Below, piece after piece: positions 42,490 through 51,687 of a DNA stretch of 64,000 nt. Under the pieces are notes generated by a model. That model made no database searches. It saw nothing but the letters and a program-made list of their open reading frames with translations, and had not been told where the DNA came from. Origin of the DNA: Microglena sp. YARC (Eukaryota > Chlorophyta > Chlorophyceae > Chlamydomonadales > Chlamydomonadaceae); contig CM039466.1 of NCBI GenBank assembly GCA_022414725.1, positions 17,076,786 through 17,140,785 on the forward strand. The letters run 5' to 3'. How positions within the stretch are numbered: position 1 is the stretch's first letter; every line of letters begins with the position of its first letter. The translations under genes and the position numbers were made by a program.

Positions 42490-42580
42490 TACAGTTGTTC
42501 TCAAATAAAGTGGGACACACCTTATAATCATCCAGACTGCAGATCGTTGCGTTTGGGCAACGTTGGGGGGTGCAGCAGGT
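42490..42580 (-). ncRNA. Candidate Fanzor guide-RNA 3' region with hairpin
   Basis: Just inside the left terminus the sequence folds into the stem CGTTGC / GCAACG around a six-base loop (CCAAAC on the minus strand). The remnants near 11090 and 54040 keep the stem exactly while the loop is CCAAAA. The segment overlaps the last codons of the Fanzor frame and lies next to the element end, where OMEGA guide RNAs are made. Expression is not shown by sequence. Confidence 0.45.
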
Positions 42581-44829
42581 TGAAGAGGTTCTCGAAGATA
42601 TTCCGAGTCGCCTCTGTGGTAAACCGTTCAACCGTCTGTGTCCCCATATCAGTATCAGGTATTGGTGGGTTTTTCGAGGAACCTCTCGGCGCGTCTCGGC
42701 GAAACGCGAGAGGTCTCTCTCTCCCAAAGACTTGGTGGAGTGTAAGCATCAGGATGTTCCTGGAAGCGTTCACGTCGCGGTCCCAAGTCTTCCCGCAGTG
42801 GAGCCTACCGCCGCTCTGTTGGCGTGGCGCTCCGCTTTGACTGCTTTTGCAGTGGAGAATCTTGTGAATCCGCTTGCGTCCTTCCGTACATTCCCAAGTA
42901 CCGTCTTGCTTCTTACGATGAGTGTGTGCAACCATGTTGCAAAGTCGGGTCTCACAGCAGCTGCATCGTTGAGATGTTCTGAACTCATCGACGTCCTCCA
43001 TGATAACGTTTTCGCGGCTACGAAGCTCGAAACGAATAGCTTGGAGAGGGCCACAAGTCCGCCTAGAGATTGGTGTCGCCCCCAGACCTTTCCAATCACC
43101 AAACCCGACGAGTACCTTCGTGCTCTTCTCCCTCGGAGCTACGAAGGCAGCAATCTCAACAATGAGTTTCTGTTTCTTGCAGTACCTGCGAAAGCGGAGG
43201 TTTCGGTACCCCCTCGAAGCACGATGGGCAAGAAGAATTGGGGCGGCACCCATGTAGAATCTGGCGTACGCCCCAATATGTTGAGACATCGGAGAGTCTC
43301 TATCCGGAATGACATCACCGAAGATATCAGCCGTTTCGAGGTTCCAAACACAGTTTGACGCTGAGATTTGAAGATCAGACCCTTGCGATAATATTGCGCC
43401 GAGCTATACGAATTGGTACTTCCGTCGAGTCCTGTTACCGTCACGATATCAGTAACACCAGGGTCTACTGCAGCCATGACCACATTATCACGGAAGGATA
43501 AAATGCCACCCTCATCTGTTGTTATATACTCATGCGCCCGCGTAGAGAACGCGTCTCCAGGCATCGAACATGTTAGACATGTAGGCTTATTCATCAAGAT
43601 ACTGACTGCAAAGCCGTCTGTCACAATGCGGTAGCCGAACTTCCTAGAAACTGTCTCCACTATCTTCAGATTTGCGAATCGCTCCCATATTCCTTGATGG
43701 TTTTTGGAAGCAACGTCTGCCTTGCATGAATCGAAGTGGCACTCATTGACCATATAGAAAAAGGCCATTTTCGAAATCGGAATGTGCGACAGATTGAATC
43801 CAGATTTGTAAGGCAACAACGAGAATGTGCGAAGTTTATCGTTCTCAGATGCGATGGTCTCCGACAATATCTTGTGGTACAGAGGAAGGGTCATGTGAGC
43901 CCGAGAAGCAAAAGTCTTTCCGGATGGTAAAGGGAGAACCCCCCTGAGACAGAAGGCCACTTTGCGTGCAGAGAAGCGTTTCGCGTTATCTTCGTCCACC
44001 CTAAGGTTCTTGGAGGAGAGCCAAGCTTCGCTCAACTTTTCAAGCCTCGTTGAAGTTTAGTCAACCTAACTCGCAAAGGGGATCCTTCTGGTTCCTTCCT
44101 ACCGACCCTCTTCTTCGCAAGAGCAACTGCGCTCTTTGCCGAGCAAAGTCGAGCTGTTGGGAGCTTGGTTGGCAGCTTGGTTGTATGAGGGCTCATCTTG
44201 AAGATGACGTCGAGATTCTTTGTAGGGCACTTGATCACTGCAGCTACGATGTCCGACCGCAGGCGCTTGGCAATCTTTGGGTACTTCCACTTCAAGTACG
44301 TCGCTATTCGCCGCTCAAGGTTGGTCCAGAGGTGGTTAGAGGCCATGGTGGCCATGAGAATAGACAGGTCTGCAACGATCTGGTTATTCACTCTCCCCCG
44401 AATGTCAACTTTGGATTGCCCCTGCTCTCTTAACAGGTCGAACAGAAGCCGACTATTCTCGAAGTCTTCGCCAAGAGTCGATCCCATACATTTGTTGGTA
44501 CTGACTGCAAGAAGGCACCGGTAGAAGAAGCTGCGATTTACATGAGGGACAGCTATACCATTCTCAAAAAGACGAGCAATGTGGAAATTTGCGAAAATAT
44601 AACCCTCTCCAAGCAACTTGTTCATGTCCAGTACCAGTGTGTCTATCTTTCTACGGAGCCAATCATGGGGAATAAAGGTACTCAATTTCATCTTGACCAC
44701 ACAAATCGCTCCCCCAGGTGCACACTCCTCGTCTTCCTCCCCATCATAATCGACAAGTTCTGCAACGTCATCATGTTGGTCAGCCTCATGTACCAACGAT
44801 GATGACTCGCAGACCTCATTCTCCATCAC
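42528..44829 (-). CDS. Fanzor nuclease with intact RuvC residues, two frameshifts
   Basis: ATG 44829 opens an acidic N-terminus (MMENEVCESSSLVHEADQHD). The frame changes near 44035 and near 43200. RuvC residues are present: Asp at about 43463 in VVMAAVDPGVTDIVTVTG, Glu at 42984-42986 in MEDVDEFRTSQRCSCC, and Asp at 42774-42776 in HCGKTWDRDVNASRNILML. The zinc-finger cysteines are kept (CSCC, LHC, HCG), unlike the other Fanzor here. Total length about 760 residues. The 3' end runs through the conserved hairpin before stopping at 42528. It would be an RNA-guided DNA nuclease if the frame breaks are errors; three more degraded relatives lie at 10600, 52514 and 54008. Confidence 0.85.
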
Positions 44830-44993
44830 AAATTGTACCCCGAAAACGTTTTGATGTAATCTGGATCTGCAGACAGGCTCTCTCGAACATTCCTAACCCA
44901 ATCTCTCGTATTAATCATATATTTTGACAAGTCTTTATACCTCCACATTTCGAGAACGCAACATATTTGCATGAAGTAATCAAAATTACAGGT

Positions 44994-45115
44994 TTACGTC
45001 AATGGACATGATACCCTGTAGTCTCTCTTCATGCCAAATATTTGTTCAATCGCATTAGCTCTTGGGCAATAAGGAGGTGTGTACAAAAGCTTCCACCCTT
45101 TGCATTCAGATATAT
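44994..45115 (-). pseudogene. Transposase C-terminal remnant
   Basis: CKGWKLLYTPPYCPRANAIE, followed by QIFGMKRDYR, matches the last catalytic block of IS630/Tc1 transposases (compare LLYTPPYSPWFNPIEGVFS at about 30200), with Asn-Ala-Ile-Glu keeping the Glu. Upstream sequence up to the inverted repeat is not transposase-like, so the enzyme lost its N-terminal two thirds. Confidence 0.8.
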
Positions 45116-45162
45116 CCTTTATTTGATACCGATTTCCCAAAATTATTTGAGAACAACTGTAT

Positions 45163-45370
45163 ACAAGACCCTGAGTACGTGGAACACCGGGGAGTTGCTC
45201 GGATATCTCAGACAATCCTGTCCATGATTGCGCTGACACTCAGTATCGCAGGTTTCTTCATTTACGCGATGAAAAAGTGGCGCAAGCACAGATCATCGTT
45301 TTCGTTGTACACGCTCCTTACAGACACAATGAATTGTGAACACCGCTCAATCAATCAACGCTTTCGATAA
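45163..45370 (+). pseudogene. Small membrane protein, 3' part, beyond the transposon
   Basis: The frame reads QDPEYVEHRGVARISQTIL, a membrane helix MIALTLSIAGFFIYAMKKW, and a basic tail to a TAA at 45370. It lies immediately right of the second composite element and on the same strand as the truncated Pro-rich gene at 42332, so I read the two as halves of one interrupted gene. An independent start at ATG 45222 (MIALTL) would give a small membrane protein of its own. It overlaps the MIF4G stop by 16 bases. Confidence 0.5.
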
Positions 45371-46584
45371 GAGACAATCGTGTCCAGCAGACCCATAAGC
45401 TTGAACCGAATCTTTAACGTCACATCCTCCCTCTCGATAAACCTCTCGACGAGACCCTCCATAATGTCGCACTCTTGCTTTCCAAGCGAGTCCTCATTGC
45501 GAGAATTCTTGCGTGCGAATTGAGCCGCAAATCCCGCGATGAGTTCTATAGCCACCTCCGCTCGCCACCCAGGTATGTTGGACTCGAAGATGCCGACAAT
45601 CTCAGAGAGGTATGCGCGACGAGACGTAGAGACAAGGTTTAGACCAATTAGGTTCAGGATAGTCAAATTGCGACCCACAGCGACGTGGATGCGCTTTGTC
45701 GTGACGCAGAAGGCGTCGTACTGGTCTACGCTCGGCAGTTGGTACTCCTCTTCGTGGAAGGATGCAATGGAATCCGAAACAAATGAATCGAGCACAGACC
45801 TCATAATGATACCGCTTCGAGAGACGAGAAACTGGAATAGATTCGAGTACATGTGAATGAACCCGTGATCTTGGTAGCATTTCGCAAGGATAGCATTTGC
45901 TAACACTAAGGATATATCGTCCACATGCGTTGAGTCGTCCACACGCGATGAGTCGTCCACATGCGATGAGTCGTCCACACGCGATGAGTCGGCGTCATTT
46001 ACTTGAGATGAATCGATTGCGTCTCTCACACAGATTCCAATTTTAGTCGACACTTTATCGAAGTTCGCTACCGTAAGCTTGTTCAACAAAGACATCAGGG
46101 ACTTGGAGAATAATGTCGATGATGAGTTCGAGCTACCTTCACCGCCGAAAAGAGGAACGCGATGATGCCGAATAGAATTTGGTGGCGCCGCCTGTGAGGA
46201 GGATGCCCAACGAATACTGTCGATCCGGTTATTACCGATGGTACCAACATACCGGGATGACCCTCCTCCTCTACCACGGGGAGCCCCCCCCACAGGAACC
46301 GACAAACGCACACCATATCCATGACTGGGTCCAAGATTGTGTCCAAGGCTGTGTCCGTGACTGTTTCTATTTGCATAACCGTGTCCGTTTCGCTGCATGT
46401 AGGGTGTGGCTACAACTGCCTCCGTCTTGACAATTGCTACCTTGGCAAGTTGCGATGCATATCGTTTGCGTATGGTGGCGATGAGAGTGATATATCCTTT
46501 GTCGTCCCTCAGACGGACGAATTGATCGGGTGTGACGACGGTAATGCATCCGGGAGGAGATGCCGTCGGCGACGTGCAAGACAT
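45355..46584 (-). CDS. MIF4G-domain (eIF4G-like) protein
   Basis: ATG 46584 (MSCTSPTASPPGCITVV) was preferred over a TTG upstream. Residues 60-150 are Gly/His/Arg-rich with short repeats (GHSLGHNLGPSHGYG, PRGRGGGSSRYVG). A MIF4G HEAT-type domain starts at about 157 with SLMSLLNKLTVANFDKVSTK, and LANAILAKCYQDHGFIHMYS, NLFQFL follows a linker with four VDDS repeats. The C-terminal helices run to the end (LGKQECDIMEGLVERFIERE). eIF4G proteins bind eIF4A and recruit ribosomes; viral versions are thought to favour viral translation. No eIF4E-binding site was recognised with confidence. Confidence 0.8.
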   Translation of the reverse strand: MSCTSPTASPPGCITVVTPDQFVRLRDDKGYITLIATIRKRYASQLAKVAIVKTEAVVATPYMQRNGHGYANRNSHGHSLGHNLGPSHGYGVRLSVPVGGAPRGRGGGSSRYVGTIGNNRIDSIRWASSSQAAPPNSIRHHRVPLFGGEGSSNSSSTLFSKSLMSLLNKLTVANFDKVSTKIGICVRDAIDSSQVNDADSSRVDDSSHVDDSSRVDDSTHVDDISLVLANAILAKCYQDHGFIHMYSNLFQFLVSRSGIIMRSVLDSFVSDSIASFHEEEYQLPSVDQYDAFCVTTKRIHVAVGRNLTILNLIGLNLVSTSRRAYLSEIVGIFESNIPGWRAEVAIELIAGFAAQFARKNSRNEDSLGKQECDIMEGLVERFIEREDVTLKIRFKLMGLLDTIVSYRKR

Positions 46585-46737
46585 CGCCGTCTGTACAAAG
46601 AGCAATTCACTCGCCGTCAATTACAAATAGCAATTCACTCTTCAAATAATTACGCTATTAAATAATTTAATGGATTCACGGATAGAGGTACTCTTATGAA
46701 GAGAAGAACACCCATTTATACTCCGTTTGAGACTTTC

Positions 46738-47204
46738 TTACTTACCGTGTACGACCATCATCACCTTGAAGAATATGACAATGTTAAAGAAGAGGCTTGC
46801 GATAGCCAGAATTACCAACATCGCAGTGACGACGAGCGTCGCTGCTATGTACGGCATTAGCTGCTCGCGAACGCTTTGCAGTGCAGGAAGAATGAGCACA
46901 TCCCTTATTTTGTTGCTATTGCTAGCGAGAGTGAGCAGAGCCTCTTCTGAAGCGAGACAGTTCAAAATCTGAGTCGAAATGTTGCGCATCACCCCGTTTA
47001 TAGCTTTCTTGTACAACCCACCGCCACCCCCCACGCCGAACTCGAATTGTTATTTGTATTCGAATTATAATTGTTGTTATTCAGAATGTGCGAATTGATG
47101 TTCCCATGGATTGGGTCGTTATTGTTAATTGATGTTTCTTCTACATACGACGGTTTAGTGTGAGGCGTTATTACAGCGTGTGTTGTTATTACTTGTGAAG
47201 ACAT
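46738..47204 (-). CDS. Asn-rich protein with C-terminal membrane anchor, one frameshift
   Basis: ATG 47204 opens MSSQVITTHAVITPHTKPSY, then a strongly Asn-rich stretch. The frame changes at a C run near 47028 (minus-strand G run), after which GLYKKAINGVMRNISTQILN, a helical segment, and a membrane helix (LMPYIAATLVVTAMLVILAI plus ASLFFNIVIFF) run to 46738. About 155 residues. Possible tail-anchored virion membrane protein; not recognised. Confidence 0.6.
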
Positions 47205-47301
47205 AGCGGCATGATGATACTTCAACAGGACAAAATCAGTTTAAACCTAACGCGAATTTACATTGTATTTTTGGATCAGTAACATTGGTATCTTCGGCGC
47301 G
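47205..47301. promoter_or_regulatory. Divergent promoter region
   Basis: 97 bases between divergent ATGs at 47204 and 47302, AT-rich at both sides (CAGTTTAAAC, ACATTGTATTTTTGG). No motif beyond AT-richness can be defended. Confidence 0.35.
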
Positions 47302-48519
47302 ATGAAGAATAAAACCACACCAACTGCAATTGCAACTTCGAAAGAAGGATTTTTGCGTCGCGATCTTTTGGTTGCGCTGAAACACACAATTGCATCTATC
47401 GCAAAAGACTCTAGCCATCCTAGTAGTGGTGCAGATATCGGAGAGAGTGGGGAGTACGCGTGCTCTCTAGTAGCGGAACTTGTGACATCAGAAGGACCGC
47501 TAGAGGTCGCAGCCACCATTCTAGATGTTTATGCAGAGGCAAAGATTGTGAACGGCAACAAGTGGACCGCCAGTGCTATGGACGATGTCGTCACTGACCT
47601 CAACGTGTTCTGTTCGGGCTCACACACTACGCAAGGCAGCACCGATCCTATATTCATGGTGATCGTTCGTCTGCTCTGCAGACTGAATATGTTCGTGTGC
47701 CATGCTGCCAAATTTGGCGTCGCGTCATCAGAGAGACGCGAACACATCTTCTTGGGAGGATTCGTTCTACCATCGGACGTTAGTATCGGAGAAGATGGAA
47801 TGGTGCAGTTGGACCCACTCTCCGTAATGTGCAGCAACACACCACCACAACCTTCATGTCTACGATCAGTGGTTGTGAAAACGCTCCAAACGCGTATGAA
47901 GACGGGGGCAAACGAAGAGGCAAGGGCTCTTATAATGCTCGTGATGTCGCGGAATGGACAAACTGTCAAGCAGTACAACGCCATGCAATCCGCGTTGCTG
48001 AGGAGGAGCTGTGGTACATATAGAACGCAAGAACAAACCAGCTTAGGAGAGGATATTCCTGAAGATTCGTGTGTGTCGTGGCGTCCATTGGTGTTTGGTG
48101 TGGATGCTTCCTACTCCACTACACAACACCTTAATACTGTGGGTGCGAAGAAGACTGCGAGACTCTCCTGCCGTTCGGACGATGCGGCCTGGGCTCTCTG
48201 GAGAACCATCCATATGCACGTCTCTGACCCGGCAATGGAAGAGGCACAGGATTTCGTGACTCGATTGGCCAGCCTCTACTCCTTCCGATGGACGGCTGCG
48301 CGACGCCACATCCGCGTCAATCTGATGCTCTACGCTTGCACGATCGCGATGCGCGGACACGTGCGTTGCGAGCCTCCAGATGACGAGTTCTTAGAACTCA
48401 TCGACGTGGTAGAGGCGCGAGTATCCCACGTAGTAACTGTATCGATGAATGCGGTCACCGACGATTCCATCAAAGAATTAGATGAATTGGATGATGTCAG
48501 GATGCAACGCGGTACCTGA
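47302..48519 (+). CDS. Intact 405-residue conserved-looking unknown protein
   Basis: ATG 47302 (MKNKTTPTAIATSKEGFLRR) was preferred over an upstream TTG. The protein is intact, mostly helical, with no membrane segments. Notable stretches: LRRDLLVALKHTIASIAKDS, DPIFMVIVRLLCRLNMFVCH, EARALIMLVMSRNGQTVKQY, RRHIRVNLMLYACTIAMRGH. An acidic C-terminus ends it. No catalytic motif was recognised. Its intactness amid broken neighbours suggests either recent function or lack of long homopolymers. Confidence 0.65.
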   Translation: MKNKTTPTAIATSKEGFLRRDLLVALKHTIASIAKDSSHPSSGADIGESGEYACSLVAELVTSEGPLEVAATILDVYAEAKIVNGNKWTASAMDDVVTDLNVFCSGSHTTQGSTDPIFMVIVRLLCRLNMFVCHAAKFGVASSERREHIFLGGFVLPSDVSIGEDGMVQLDPLSVMCSNTPPQPSCLRSVVVKTLQTRMKTGANEEARALIMLVMSRNGQTVKQYNAMQSALLRRSCGTYRTQEQTSLGEDIPEDSCVSWRPLVFGVDASYSTTQHLNTVGAKKTARLSCRSDDAAWALWRTIHMHVSDPAMEEAQDFVTRLASLYSFRWTAARRHIRVNLMLYACTIAMRGHVRCEPPDDEFLELIDVVEARVSHVVTVSMNAVTDDSIKELDELDDVRMQRGT

Positions 48520-48589
48520 ATGTTGTAGCAGAAACGCATACAGATAGGGACTACATACATGTATGCATGGTCACCACAATTTGTGTATC

Positions 48590-48640
48590 TACAGTCGGCG
48601 GAACAATTAAATGAAACATCCAAATAGTCGGTGGGGGTAA
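48590..48640 (+). repeat. Class B transposon end
   Basis: TACAGTCGGCGGAACAAT, then TAAATGAAACATCC, lies about 100 bases before the tail-collar gene. Only the left terminus is present, so it is a fragment or solo end. Confidence 0.75.
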
Positions 48641-48693
48641 ATACGTTGTTCACCTCGGAACGAATATGTTTCTTTGTATAATTAAAACAAAAC

Positions 48694-49359
48694 ATGCAAA
48701 ACATCTACGACATGGCGCACCAGCATCGCATGCTGGCCGAGGCCTCCCGGTTCGCCTTTTCGCGCCTGTCCCCGCACGTTGGGGATTACAAGTGGTCTTG
48801 TCGCCAATCGGACTTCTGCGGCTGGATGCTGTGCGACGGGCGCTCCCTGTCGCCAGAGCAGTACAAGGAGTTGTTTGACGTCGTCGGCACCGCGTTCGGG
48901 GGGGGAGGCGAAGACTTCAAGCTCCCCGATTTCCGCAGCCGCGTAATGGGAGCCGTGGGGCCGGGGGGGGACGGTCTGACGCCCCGGACGCTGGGCGCCG
49001 TTGTGGGTGATGAAACGCACACGCTGGTGGCGAGCGAGATGCCCAGTCATGTGCACAGCGGCACGACCGACGCGGCGGGCGCGCACTCCCACGCCACCAA
49101 CGCGGTAGGCGGCCAGGGCAACGCCGGGCTTTGCGTAGCGGACGGGACCGGGACGAACACGACGACAGATTCAAGCACCGGTGAACTCAACGTGATGACC
49201 ACGCCGACGGCGCTCGCAGTCAGCGCCGCAGGCAATCACGCGCACGCCTTCACATCCGGCTCCGGCGGATTAGGCCAGGCACACAACAACATGCAACCCA
49301 CGCTCTTCGGCGGGTCTGTCTTCGTGTTCACGGGCCACGTCAACGCCGTCGTTGCGTGA
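48694..49359 (+). CDS. Phage tail-collar domain protein
   Basis: 221 residues from ATG 48694, with TTGTATAAT about 20 bases upstream. Residues about 40-90 match the tail-collar/microcystin-dependent-protein domain: SDFCGWMLCDGRSLSPEQYK, then LFDVVGTAFGGGGEDFKLPD and FRSRVMGAVG. The rest is Gly/Ala/Thr/His-rich with a repeated SHVHSGTTDAAGAHSHAT-like pattern, as in phage short tail fibres. The domain forms host-recognition trimers in bacteriophage; in giant viruses it is assumed to sit on fibres. The gene is GC-rich compared with its neighbours. Convergent with the SidE-like gene, 2 bases apart. Confidence 0.85.
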   Translation: MQNIYDMAHQHRMLAEASRFAFSRLSPHVGDYKWSCRQSDFCGWMLCDGRSLSPEQYKELFDVVGTAFGGGGEDFKLPDFRSRVMGAVGPGGDGLTPRTLGAVVGDETHTLVASEMPSHVHSGTTDAAGAHSHATNAVGGQGNAGLCVADGTGTNTTTDSSTGELNVMTTPTALAVSAAGNHAHAFTSGSGGLGQAHNNMQPTLFGGSVFVFTGHVNAVVA

Positions 49360-49361
49360 AG

Positions 49362-50700
49362 TCACATCACCGGCGACCGGCGGGTCTCGTCGGACATCGT
49401 GTCCCCCCTGTCGCACGCCACGCAGTACCGTGTATCTAACTGTTTTTATTCCCAAGTCTTTGACGATGTCGTACCGGATGGTCTTGTTTTGGTACGCCTT
49501 CAACACCGAGTTCAACGGAGTTGTTAGCTTCACCTCGAGGACAGCGAGCCCATCGTACACATGCCCGAAGAAGAGGCGGAAGATCGAGTCGAAGTTGGTC
49601 AGGAGCTGGATGCGTTCCTTGGTGTCCCCATAAATCCTGACGGACCGCGCCTTTTGGTAAGTCGTCTTAACTTTCGCGCATTCAACGCCCGCCGTGTCCC
49701 CTGTAAAGTCGAGAGACACGGCGATCGCGTGGATCGTGACTGCCTCCATACGCTTCTTCAGCGCCCTGATGGTTGCCGGAAGGACCTCGTTAGAGGCAAG
49801 CGCGCTTAGGTAGTACATGGCACTGTAACTTTCATAAAATTTCGAGAAGTTACCTCGACAGTGGTCAAAATAATGCCCCCCCGTGACCAGTTCGTTCATT
49901 ACCAGGAAGCTGTGCATCTAGTTTGAGGGATCGAACGGCTCGGCCACAACGTTGTTGTACTCGGTCTCGTCTATATAATACACGCCCGAGAGGGCGACCG
50001 TGTCGATGAAGTCCCTAATGCACTTGTCAGTTCCTGAGGGGTCTAGAAGCCGCCGCATGACCAATCTGTAAATGGCCATGGAGTACACGTTCTGGATGCC
50101 CAAGAGATTCTCCAGATACTTGTCCTGTACCAACGCGTCTATGAGCTGCGTGTTGTCCGACAGCAACTCGTACACGTACCGGAAGCTCCAGTTCTTAAAT
50201 TTCAACACAATGTTCTGGTTCAACGTCTTGTACTCGCCCATCCTCGCCACCTCCATGAACGCAGCGCCACCCACCAACGCAAGGTACCTCTTCAGGATGT
50301 CTGTTCCCGAGAGCTTCCGCTTGTCTATTCCCAGGACGCCCGCGTACGCCTTCTTGTGCATCGCCATCATGTTATGCTGGATGAGCATCCCGAAGAACAT
50401 CTGCCTCACATGGTTCCCGCTGCCGTGGTTGGGGCGCGGAACCTTTGTCATGTTTAAGTTTAAGGAACCGCTGAGGAAGTCCGGGTACTGCTTGTTCGAG
50501 AAGTTGTCGAAAATGAAGTGCGAGCACCTGCGCATGAATCCGGTGATGTTTGCCTCCGCTTTAGAGCCGCCGCTCACATTGAATCCAGTAAGGTAAGGGC
50601 TGTCTAGATCGATGTCTCCGAACGTGGAAAATATCAAACGGCTATGGCCGGTCTTCAAACCCCGTAGAGACTGGTACTCGGGGTGCTCCCTCAACAACAT
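49362..50700 (-). CDS. SidE-type phosphodiesterase-like protein with in-frame TAG and a late frameshift
   Basis: ATG 50700. The motif VPRPNHGSGNHVRQMFFGML fits the RPNHGxxH-R signature of SidE phosphodiesterase domains, and LVGGAAFMEVARMGE fits the following GRE-like block. The frame stops at a TAG (49918-49920), directly followed in the same frame by ATG and a further 200 residues that include GGHYFDHCRGNF, resembling the H-x-x-D-x-x-RC block of the same domain. So one domain spans the stop. Near 49430 a poly-A indel shifts the frame, giving a Cys-containing tail and stop at 49362 instead of overlap with the collar gene. In Legionella this domain acts on ADP-ribosylated ubiquitin; activity here is unknown. 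Confidence 0.55.
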
Positions 50701-50784
50701 CTTTTAATTGGCGTCACAAAAAAACCATTACCATGTATTTTTGCTTGAAAAAAATGTAAAAAAGGTCAATAAGAAAAAATATCA

Positions 50785-51048
50785 ATGTCTCTCCAACAAG
50801 CACCACCTACAATGCCACCGATCATGCCAGCACGCGTTATCTATGCGTCAGTCTTCTTCATGTTGGCCATGATCCTCATATTCATAGTGAAACCACTACC
50901 ACTATTTGACGTACACGGATCTATTACGCCATTTGGTCTTTCGCATAACAATCAAGCCGCAACACCGCTTTCTCTAGGCATTGTAACCGCGGCGGTGGCG
51001 ATAGGGAGCATGTTCATGTTCACGCTCATCGACCTCGTGTTCTCGTGA
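50785..51048 (+). CDS. Small protein with two membrane helices
   Basis: 87 residues from ATG 50785 after a very A-rich leader. Helix 1 at about 17-37 (VIYASVFFMLAMILIFIV) and helix 2 at about 64-86 (GIVTAAVAIGSMFMFTLIDL). A Pro-rich N-terminus precedes them. The last 23 bases overlap the stop region of the convergent Erv1-like gene. A virion inner-membrane role is possible; not recognised. Confidence 0.65.
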   Translation: MSLQQAPPTMPPIMPARVIYASVFFMLAMILIFIVKPLPLFDVHGSITPFGLSHNNQAATPLSLGIVTAAVAIGSMFMFTLIDLVFS

Positions 51049-51595
51049 CTCCCGGAAACCTGATTCTCTGAGATCTCAATATTAACAACATAACGGAAAT
51101 GGCGACGCCAACGCCGGTCAAGAAAGCAAATATGGCCAACCAATGGTTGTTGTTGTAATAATCATTGTTTCCGCCTGAACGACGGCGTTTGTTCGGATGA
51201 CATGAGTTAGCGCCCGCATAAATGAGATGGCGACGCATCTCAGCAGAATTCTGAATGGGTTTGCTGGTGTCTCGGTTCACAAGGTTGTGCAGCGCGACCG
51301 TCCAATCAAACAAACCATCAGGGGAAGAGAACCTTTTTATGTCACTCCACGCACCTCGGAGCTCTACAAGATGCCTGTGGTAGTTCTTGCTGCACACGTG
51401 GCACGGGATCAAGTGTTCCAAGATCTGGTCGAAGAACGTTTTGTAGACCCGTCTCTCCTCAGGCGTGGGGTTCGCTGGGTACCCCAGGGCAACGTAGTGT
51501 ATAGATTTCCATAATGGGGGGCCCCATACGCTTGGAGGAATGTTGTGTTGCCCATATTGTTCGTCGTCAATGTCTTCACCACGAATGCCTGACAT
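51026..51595 (-). CDS. Erv1/ALR-family FAD thiol oxidoreductase with C-terminal anchor
   Basis: 189 residues from ATG 51595, with TTATTTAAG upstream. SVWGPPLWKSIHYVALGYPA, then FFDQILEHLIPCHVCSKNYH with the redox CxxC (CHVC), and WTVALHNLVNRD (the conserved HNxVN flavin-binding helix) define the Erv/ALR sulfhydryl oxidase fold. A second Cys follows later (NSCHPNKRRR). A C-terminal membrane helix (HWLAIFAFLTGVGVAISVML) anchors it, as in several giant-virus orthologues. The enzyme forms disulfides in virion proteins during cytoplasmic assembly; the Cys-rich repeat protein at 37485-42327 would be a natural client, which is inference. Confidence 0.9.
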   Translation of the reverse strand: MSGIRGEDIDDEQYGQHNIPPSVWGPPLWKSIHYVALGYPANPTPEERRVYKTFFDQILEHLIPCHVCSKNYHRHLVELRGAWSDIKRFSSPDGLFDWTVALHNLVNRDTSKPIQNSAEMRRHLIYAGANSCHPNKRRRSGGNNDYYNNNHWLAIFAFLTGVGVAISVMLLILRSQRIRFPGVTRTRGR

Positions 51596-51687
51596 TGAAT
51601 AGTTTTCTTAAATAATCTTCATTTTATTTTTGAAAACAAGTGTACAACCAGAGTAAATACACTTACACTCTACGTAAAGAAGAGACA

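Larger units (their letters stand above)
42490..45162 (-). mobile_element. Second mariner-Fanzor composite element
   Basis: The left end at 42490 reads TACAGTTGTTCTCAAATAA, then AGTGGGACAC. The right end, read on the minus strand from 45162, reads TACAGTTGTTCTCAAATAA, then TTTTGGGA. This is an excellent inverted repeat with TA at both ends. On the minus strand the order is right terminus, transposase C-terminal remnant (45115-44994), Fanzor (44829-42528), hairpin region, left terminus: the same plan as the element at 29422-32526, though the inverted-repeat class and Fanzor lineage differ. The transposase is nearly all deleted, so the element is non-autonomous. Other class A ends lie at 11142, 52514 and 55391. 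Confidence 0.85.
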
